This document shows, in pieces, positions 56,525 through 64,000 of a stretch of 64,000 bases of DNA. Made by a program: the position numbers and the translations under genes. The notes below the pieces were generated by a model. The model had not been told where the DNA came from, did no database searches, and worked only from the letters and a program-made list of their open reading frames with translations. Position 1 is the first letter of the stretch. Each line of letters begins with the position of its first letter. Source of the stretch: Crocodylus rhombifer (Eukaryota; Chordata; Crocodylia; Crocodylidae). The DNA lies in the NCBI GenBank assembly GCA_038503035.1, contig JAVSML010025178.1, positions 662,149-726,148 on the forward strand, read 5' to 3'.

Positions 56525-56965
56525 AGTAGCTTGTTGCATGGCTTTTAACCCTTTCCAAGAGTTTGGTTAATTATTTCAAAGAAAATGTTCATGGTTAATC
56601 TCTATTGGAACAGAAAATAATTGAAATACAAGTGAAAATATTTCATCGAGACAGTTGGCTGTTCAGTATTCATCCTGTGCTGGCAAGCAGTAAAATGCTT
56701 CCTGATGCCTACAATGTCTTAGTCTCCCTCATATTATGAGTATAAAAGAAATAGATGTACATGCCCATTGTTTTGTTTGTCCTTTAGATTTGGTTACAAA
56801 AGTACTCTTGACAGAAGCTGATGCTTGATAACTTTATTTTCTTTATGAAGTTTTGTTTTAAAATAGTGTGGACAAAAGTCCTTCCTTTTTAAAAAGGTGG
56901 GTTTTTTTTTAACTGAAACTTGTTTGAAGTGATTTATAATAAAATATTTCAAGAATTTTTGTGGA
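56525..56965 (+). other. RUVBL1: RUVBL1 3' UTR
   Basis: AT-rich sequence between the stop codon and about 20 bp beyond the AATAAA signal. The 3' end is inferred from the signal position. Confidence 0.7.
56938..56943 (+). terminator. RUVBL1: RUVBL1 polyadenylation signal AATAAA
   Basis: Canonical hexamer 414 bp after the stop codon, followed within 30 bp by a GT/T-rich stretch (TTTTTGTGGATTTTCCTGTG) typical of a downstream element. Confidence 0.8.
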
Positions 56966-57246
56966 TTTTCCTGTGTGCTAACCTTCCTGAAGAAATGTCC
57001 TTCTTTCTTTTGACTTCAGTAAATTAAAGTTAAGGAAAAGAAAAATGGAAAAGCAAAATAGAAAAAAATAGATCTTATACCATTGATGCTTTATAATATG
57101 ATGTTCCATTATTTTAGAAACATCAGGAATATATAATTGTAGATTTTAGAAATTTTTCTCTGAACATCTATTTTGAGGAACCTAAAATACAGAGTGGTGA
57201 TTCTCTTGGTGTGTTTCAAAACGCTGGGTTATTTGAAGACCTAGGG

Positions 57247-57437
57247 GAGGGGTTCTCAAACCCCAGGCCAGGGCCCAGTGCCAAGCTACATGGCTCGGCT
57301 GCTGGACTGGAAGTGGTGACAGCCTGCAGCAGCGCAGGGTTGGGCCCACCCGGGGTGGGGTATCCTTACCTGCCTTCTGACCAAAAATTCCAGCTGCAGT
57401 TAGCTGGGTCACGGCATAAAAACTTTGGGAATCCCTG
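57247..57437. mobile_element. hAT-like miniature element with target duplication
   Basis: The left end GAGGGGTTCTCAAAC pairs with the right end (reverse complement CAGGGATTCCCAAAG). The flanks ACCTAGGG and ATCAAGGG match at 6 of 8. Length 191 bp, non-coding. Confidence 0.75.
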
Positions 57438-58236
57438 ATCAAGGGTATTAAATCTTTAACAAAGATATGTATTTTTTTTTCCAATTGCTTCTTTCAGTTA
57501 GTAGTGCCCATTACTCAGTTCTTTTTAAGCGATCTGAATAAAGCCCACTTTTTCTTTGGGTTAACTGGGTTCTATTTTCTTGGTATGCCTTGCTAATATT
57601 TCTCTAGGTATCTGTGTCTTCTCCCAGGAATATAAGTGTGACTAGATAATTATTTCTAGCAATAATTGATTACATAATATTAGGTTTAATTAGTTTAATT
57701 TCCTACTTTTCCCCCAGATTTCCAGGATGAACTTGGGCAAGTTGCTGCGTCTGTGTGTCTCAGTTTCCCTCTCCATAAAGTGCAGATGACAGGGTTTCAA
57801 TACTTGACAAGGATGAGAGGACAAATGCATTAAAAATCAAGGCAATGAGTAGCCTCCAATGTGACTATGACTGCAGAAAAATAATATAGCAACTCATCTG
57901 TTGCAAAGAACTCAGACTACAAGAGGGCAGAATGTTTTTAACACTCTGAATTCCTGTTTCAAATCTCTGGGTTTATCTTGTGAATCATGTTAGCCGTGCT
58001 AACATTGCATGGCATCCTGTGACACCCTTGAAAGCATCTCAGGGCCCACAGGTTGAGAATCACTAGTGCAAGTGGAATGCTACCAGGATTCTTTCTGGTT
58101 TTGGCAAACATTATAGGTTAAAAAAAGAAAAAACCTTTATTAGTCTTTAACTCTATGAGAGTCTGAAGAAATCAGAGCAGCAGGTATTTCCAGTTCAAAT
58201 TTGCTATGTGATTCACCGGTTCTGTAGATTCTAGAT

Positions 58237-58393
58237 CAGTGGTCTCCAAACTTTTTTGATCGCACACCCCTAGCAATAAAAATTTTTGAGCATGCACCCC
58301 CAATATATGTATATTTTATATAAATAGAATTTCTAATATTTTCTTCCCGCATCCCAGTGGATCGTCTTGCGCACCCCACTTTGGAGACCACTG
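58237..58393. mobile_element. hAT-like miniature element, perfect 14-bp inverted ends
   Basis: The ends are CAGTGGTCTCCAAA and its exact reverse complement. The flanking 8-mers TTCTAGAT (58229-58236) and CTCTAGAG (58394-58401) match at 6 of 8. Length 157 bp. The internal phrase TTTTGATCGCACACCCC is typical of this hAT group. Confidence 0.88.
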
Positions 58394-61300
58394 CTCTAGA
58401 GGAGAGCATTATCCATAATTGACAGTCGGGTAATGTACAACGCCAGTTCCCAAAGAGCGTTAAGCTATTCCTCACACTAACAATCTTCAATTGTTGTTAT
58501 CAAGTTGCATGCTGCCTTAATTTTGTTCTGGCAAACTGCGGTTGCTCCTTTTGTTTCTGTGCATGGATGTAGGTGCATTTAGCAATGCAAGAGTGCAGCA
58601 CTGCTTCAGAGTCTTACACAGACCTAAGCAAGTGGCTGCGTCTTGTCTGCCAAGAAATTCCATGGCTATGATCTTGCCACTGAGAAAGCAGGAGGGTCTA
58701 ATGCCTTGTCTTATCCCTGAAACATAGTGCTTTTAGTGAAAAAAAGCAGTAGCCATTCCTCATCTCTTAAGGTCTCTAAGCAAAAGACCAGGACTCCTGA
58801 GTTCAGTGGTGATAACCTGCTACCACGAGAGGACAGAGCGTACCAAAGACAAGTGGCTTAGGATGAAAAGAGGCTGAATGGTTTCAACTGAATACCTTGT
58901 TGCCCATGTGGGAAATACTCAACTGCAGAAAGTGCCAAATTAAGATTTGCATCAGAGGCCCTCAAGCACTATCATAGGACAAATAATCATGTTTCAGTCA
59001 TATGCTACTACCAGCTCAGTCATGTAAGAGACCTGTCTCATCTTTTTCAATAAAATGTAAAGCTTTGTCAGGAACCCCTAACTAGCTTCTGTGCTTTATA
59101 AAATCTACTTTGATTTATTTCTACACATCTACATCATCTAATAGTAGGGGCCAGGGTGTGCACTGAAGGGTGATGGAAACATTTTCAGGTGACACAGCAG
59201 CCTTGCTTTTGAATCTGAGGAGACCCGTTGACTTTCACTATCATAGCAATCTCCACAAATGTAGAACAAGCCAAGAACAAGCACTTGCAGGTGGGTTTGG
59301 ACTAGTTCCACTCCAGACTGCTTATAACAGGGATCACTGGAGAGTCCTGACAAACCAGACTGCCTTCCATTCACAGATGAACTCACCCGGTTTGCCCCAA
59401 TTTGAAAGTTTCCTTCTTATGGCAGTGGAAAATACGGTGGTTCTGTAGAAATGAAGAGGTCATGTGTTGCCTGAAGTATTTGGGATTATCTGAGCTTTCC
59501 TTGTTTAAACAGATTAGTTTACAGTGGAGCAGCCCCAAATCATTCTGCAGGTCCAGGTGGTTCAAAATTCAGGTCTGAGTTTGATGATAGGGGGCTTTCT
59601 GGTAAACTGTGGGGTCCACTCAAAGTAATAGGAGCCTGCAAGTGTGTTGGAGGTTGAGGTGTGACAGAAAACTGAAATATTCTAGTACCCGTTTCCTTTT
59701 TAGACTTCAAGAAGGAGAGGACAGGAATTCATTTCTCTTCTTGCAAACTTGATATTTTTACTCTATAAAACCCTCTTTATTCATATTCAAAATGTAATGG
59801 AAAGAAATATTTTCCACAACTTGTACAACAACAAACCTCCCCCACACCTGAACTGAATAGCTCACCAGCCCTTGAAAGTCAGGCAAAAACCTGAGGAAAA
59901 AGGGATTTCTCTTGGCACCCAGGGTTGCTGGAGCAGCAGAGGAATGAGGTTCTATACTTGGATCCTGGGGGGCAGAACTGGCAGAGGGGAGCTTTTGCAG
60001 GAAGACAGGAATTTAAAGTGCCCTTAAATATACGTCGGAGGGAAGCACCAGAAATCTCCCTAGAATTAACGTTTTCCCAGAATTCAAGAAAATTTGGACT
60101 CATATCGTATACAACCATCATCACGAGCCTGGACAAGGGATCTAGTAGTCCAGTGTCCTGCCTCTGACAATGGCTGGTCCCAATGTCTCTCGGTAAGTTG
60201 CAAGAATCCCTGTAATGGCCAGTTATGGAATCGCCTGCAGAATCTTTCCAGCCAGGCTCTTATTACCAACCACTCCACAGCCAGTCAAGCACCTCTATAA
60301 CAAAAAAAACCTGGATAAATTCTGCAGCAGATAATGAGATTAAACATCTGTACGACATCAAGTAAACCCATCTCTTTGCTCTTACTATGCACCAGGTCTG
60401 GAAAACAATCTCCATATGCCATAAAATGTCTGGGAAAGACATAAACCAATGATATAAAGGGAAAATCCTTGCACACTAAATGGTAAGAGGATGTTTATCT
60501 GGCCTATTAAGTGACGTCCAGCAGACTTATTGGTGTCAAAGCTCTGCCCATGAAAATAGGCTTCATATTTCTGATAAAAATAGTTCTGTTGGAAGAATGA
60601 CTGCACCACATACTAGTGCTTTTACTAAGGGGTCCATTTATTTTTTTTCCATCAAGAATCAAAACACTCATGTTTTGTGTGAGGAGGGAAAGCTGTGGTA
60701 GTAAAGACTGTTTCCAGCCCTGCAGGCCTAGTTTTATTACTAAATGTAGAAAAGCAAAAAATTATTTTAATTCTGCTCTTTCCACTTTGCAGCAGCGCTA
60801 CGCTTATTGCATTAATCTTCAGAGCGAAGTTTTTACGACCGATTGCCTGCAGACTATGAGAAGTTTCTCCATCCATTACACGCAGGGAAACGGGCCCTGC
60901 TGGGTAGGAAAATATTTGTTACATCTTATCATGGTGACACATAATCTAACAACAATTACAGCAGGCCCATATTTTGTACTATTTCGGTTTCAATGTGAAA
61001 AATAGTTCTAATATTAAACCTCAGATGGGCGGGGGTTATGGGAACCAGCTGAATATTATAAGCTCCATAGCTGTGATTTCCTTGCAGACGTAGCGTACTG
61101 CCACGGTGGGATCCTGCTCTTAAGCAAGTGGATGTACATAAATCCAGGGTACGTGCTTCCTATGCAAATGACACCAAGTGTATGTGTACTGGGAAAGGAA
61201 CTTGAAGGATGAGCCCCTCCTTACACACAGCAGCTTTTGAAATGCTTTCTTCCCATGTGTTATATTTTTCCTTCATGTAAATGCTCCTTAGCCAGGTCAG

Positions 61301-61779
61301 GCCAGCCTTTTTCAGACCTACTCACTTTGGCCTCTATAAAGGCTAGCAGCATCTGAGAGATTTTTAGCCACTTCATACACACAAACATCCTGAAATCACC
61401 TCCTGCCCCCCCCACCCCCAAGACACACATACACCCACACCCACGGTCCTTTTCCCTCTTAAAAATCAACTCTCTTTGCTTGTGGTTGTCCCAAGGAGCC
61501 TTGCTACATCTTAAACAGCCAATGCAAAAATGTTGTTTCTCAGATTCATCCCAACTTTCAAAGGTACCGGGTTCTGGATATGGTATGAGACTCCAGACGA
61601 GATGAAGAGGTTTCTCAGCCCAGTCATTCTATCCTGCATTATTGATCAGATAGTAACTCATTGTCACAAAACTGTGGTAAGATAGTTCGACTAATGGGGA
61701 ACTATTGGGACAGAGGGCAGTTAAGTAGGCAGTTGCCCAAGGCTGCAGCCAGAGCGTGAATTCACCAGTCCCCAAGTCT

Positions 61780-61865
61780 GACCCCAGTGCTCTTTTCTGC
61801 CCAGGCAGGGGGTCGGACTCAATGATCTGTTGATGTCTCTTCCAACCCTAGCGTCTATGAGTCTT
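61780..61865 (+). mobile_element. CR1 3' UTR fragment
   Basis: Contains GGGGGTCGGACTCAATGATC and CTTCCAACCCTAGCGTCTAT, a typical CR1 3' end, with no coding part preserved. Confidence 0.8.
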
Positions 61866-62994
61866 AACCCTGTGACCAGATGTAGCCCACAAGCAATACT
61901 GTATTTTTAGACTGCTCAATTCTAAGTGCCCCTCTTCTCCTCTGGCTGCTTATTTCAGAAATTTCAATCACAAAACAAACACTGGATTGGCCATACATAT
62001 CCCCATCTCAAAGTCATTCCCTCCTCAGCAGCTTTATGGAAGAGAGGAGAAAAATCCAGGAAAAACAGAAAAATAAAATAGACCTGCTCACCATGTGCGT
62101 GAGCGCACACACTAATTGTGTGTGAAGTGTATCATCTGCTGGGGGCGGGGGAGGGGGATCTTTCAAGATAAAAACCGTCTACACACAGCTTTAGATGAGG
62201 TTATTCATCCTACTTTCAGGCAGACAGTTCCTTAGTAATTCAAAGTCATTACTAGCAAAGACTGACTTTATTCCAGACATCACAGGGACAAAGCCCTACT
62301 GAGTTGTTTAGCCGCCCCCAAACATTTCCGTTTTTAATTTTTCACATGCTCTCAAATAGGAGCATTTTCATTGTTGTGCATTTCCTATGTTGGGTTTTTA
62401 ACAAAATCCAAGTTTACAGAAAGAGCAGACTAAGCTCAATATCTTAAAACCAACACAAGATCATTAAATGGATACTAGGCTGATTAACATTGCAGCCTGC
62501 ATTGACTCTGTACAGCTGGTATTTTGTACAGAAGTTCACAGAATCAGGGGAGCCCCTCCCGCTTCCTGGTGCAATCAAGTTGCTACATGCAAAATCCACC
62601 TACTGGAGGGCAGGTGCAGCCCCCGAACATCTACTGGAGTTTAGTAACACTCAGGACCTCAGAGTTGAAATGCTCTCTCATGTACCACGCACATCTGACA
62701 ATCCAGAAACTTCAAAGCCGGCAAGAGGTTTTCCTGGCAGCGTAATGTTTCTCTATATTTAAAAGGAACAAATGGATGTGTTTGCCTCTGTGTCAGGTCG
62801 GGGGAGTTGGATATAAATATGCTCCAGTCTCTCAGTTCATCATCCCTATCTCCTCAGCTGATTGATAGCTTGGGACTCTATGCATTATCTTATATATTTT
62901 AATTGTGCATGTCCAAGCAAGTTACTAACACAGTGCAAAAAGACAGCACCTGCCATTCCAGGGATGGACAAGGTTGCAACTGCTGCATTTATTT

Positions 62995-64000
62995 AACAGA
63001 AAGAGGCTGCTCAAGTTAGAGAGCTTCTGGAGGGGCTGGACGTGTTCAAATCAGTGAGTCCAGATGCTCTCCACCCCAGGGTGCTGAGGGAGCTAGCAGG
63101 GGTTATTTCAGGGCCCTTGGCATGGCTTTACGAACGCTTGTGGTGCTTGGACCAGGTGCCATATGATTGGAAGATAGCCAACATGGTCTCCATCTTTAAA
63201 AAAGGGAGGCGGGAGGACCCGGGCAACTAAAGGCCCGTCAGTCTTACCTCGATCCTAGGGAAACTCTTTGAGAAGATCATCAAGGAGCACATCTGCGATG
63301 GGCCAGCTTCAGGGATGATGCTCAAGTGCAACCAGCACGGTTTCATTAGGGACAGGTCATGTCAGACCAACCTGATTGCCTTTTATGATCAGGTCACAAA
63401 AGCATTGGATGCAGGTGTTGCCATGGACATAGTCTTTCTGGACTTCAGCAAGGCCTTTGACACCGTCTCCCATCCCATCCTCATTAAAAAACTAGGTGAC
63501 TGTGGCATTGATGCCTACACAGTCAGATGGATTGCAGATTGGCTGAAGGGTCGTACTCAGAGGGTGGTGACGGATGGGTCATATTCAACCTGGGGGGGAA
63601 GTGGGCAGCGAAGTCCCCCAGGGCTCGGTCCTGGGGCCCATACTGTTCAATTTCTTTATCAGGGATTTGGACGACGGGGTGAAAAGCAACCTGTTTAAAT
63701 TTGCTGATGATACCAAAATTTGGAGTGAAGTGAGCATGCTAGTAGGGAGGGAAAGACTACAGCAAGACCTGGATAGGTTGCAGGGGTGGGCTAACAAAAA
63801 CAGGATGTGTTTCAATACTGACAAGTGCAGCGTGCTGCACTTGGGCAGTAGTAACCAGCAGCACATGTATAAGATGGGAAACTCCCTTCTTGAGAGCACG
63901 GAGGCAGAAAGGGATCTTGGAGTCATTACTGGCTCCAAGATGAACGTGGGCCGACAATGCGAGGTCACGGTTAGCAGGGCTAACCGGACCTTGTCGTGCA
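62995..64000 (+). mobile_element. CR1 LINE reverse transcriptase, best preserved copy, runs off the window
   Basis: A nearly continuous CR1 ORF2 frame: RELLEGLDVFKSVSPDALHP (63018), VSIFKKGRREDPGN (63187), then a TAA where Tyr is expected (63227-63229), LTSILGKLFEKIIKEHI, CQTNLIAFYDQVTKALDAG and FLDFSKAFDTVSH (63360-63470). A frameshift follows in a G-run near 63590-63600. The catalytic FADDTKIW box lies at about 63700-63723, then HLGSSNQQHMY and ERDLGVITGSK. Only these two clear lesions are visible. It is 5'-truncated and continues past 64000. Confidence 0.93.

Larger units (their letters stand above)
56966..62994. other. Region downstream of RUVBL1, non-coding
   Basis: Apart from the two hAT elements and the CR1 tail listed separately, I recognise nothing. 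Short frames here have no motif or splice context. SEC61A1, which I recall beyond the 3' end of RUVBL1 in human, is not visible up to 64000. Confidence 0.6.

Noticed and set aside
62490..62762. 90-codon frame of non-repetitive appearance
   Set aside because: No recognisable motif, no consistent splice sites and an overlapping second frame; insufficient to call a gene.
56966..64000. SEC61A1 on the minus strand beyond RUVBL1
   Set aside because: Expected from recalled human gene order, but no frame shows its transmembrane or C-terminal sequence here.

Overview
This is vertebrate nuclear DNA: long AT-rich introns, spliced genes with GT..AG junctions, two CpG islands and many decayed transposons. 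CR1 LINE fragments, tRNA-type SINE tails, hAT-like miniature elements and a Tx1-clade LINE point to a sauropsid. The CR1 3' tails and the SINE tail look most like crocodilian repeats, with turtle as the alternative; that placement is inference from recalled repeat families. No bacterial genes, CRISPR array or operon is present, and I see no LTR retrovirus.

Two protein-coding genes can be supported. (1) EEFSEC, the selenocysteine-specific elongation factor, on the minus strand. Only coding exon 1 (21011-21299, 96 codons plus one base) lies here. It carries the G1, switch I and G3 GTPase motifs. Everything to its left (1-21010) is best read as EEFSEC intron 1; I found no second exon in it. (2) RUVBL1 (pontin/TIP49), on the plus strand and complete: eleven coding exons between 37474 and 56524. 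They sum to 1371 bp, which is exactly 456 codons plus a stop, with Walker A, Walker B, sensor 1 and sensor 2 intact. A polyadenylation signal follows at 56938-56943.

The genes are divergent (head to head), as I recall for human 3q21.3. Each has its own CpG-rich promoter, and about 16 kb lies between the start codons. That spacer is mostly transposon debris: a SINE, a CR1 with an internal deletion, a ~1 kb terminal-inverted-repeat element, palindromic miniature elements, a longer CR1, and a Tx1 LINE broken by a CR1 that is itself broken by another CR1. The RUVBL1 introns hold a hAT element, a copy of a ~450 bp dispersed repeat and a CR1 tail. Downstream of RUVBL1 (56961-64000) there are two short hAT elements with recognisable target duplications, a CR1 tail, and a well-preserved CR1 running off the window end.

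RUVBL1 is an AAA+ ATPase of chromatin-remodelling and R2TP complexes; EEFSEC delivers Sec-tRNA to recoded UGA codons. They are neighbours, but I infer no shared pathway. No new biological system is evident. The most unusual structures are the paired minisatellites around EEFSEC exon 1, a 164/165-identical direct repeat in the EEFSEC intron, the three-level LINE nest, and a GC-rich insert that appears in two CR1 copies at different positions.
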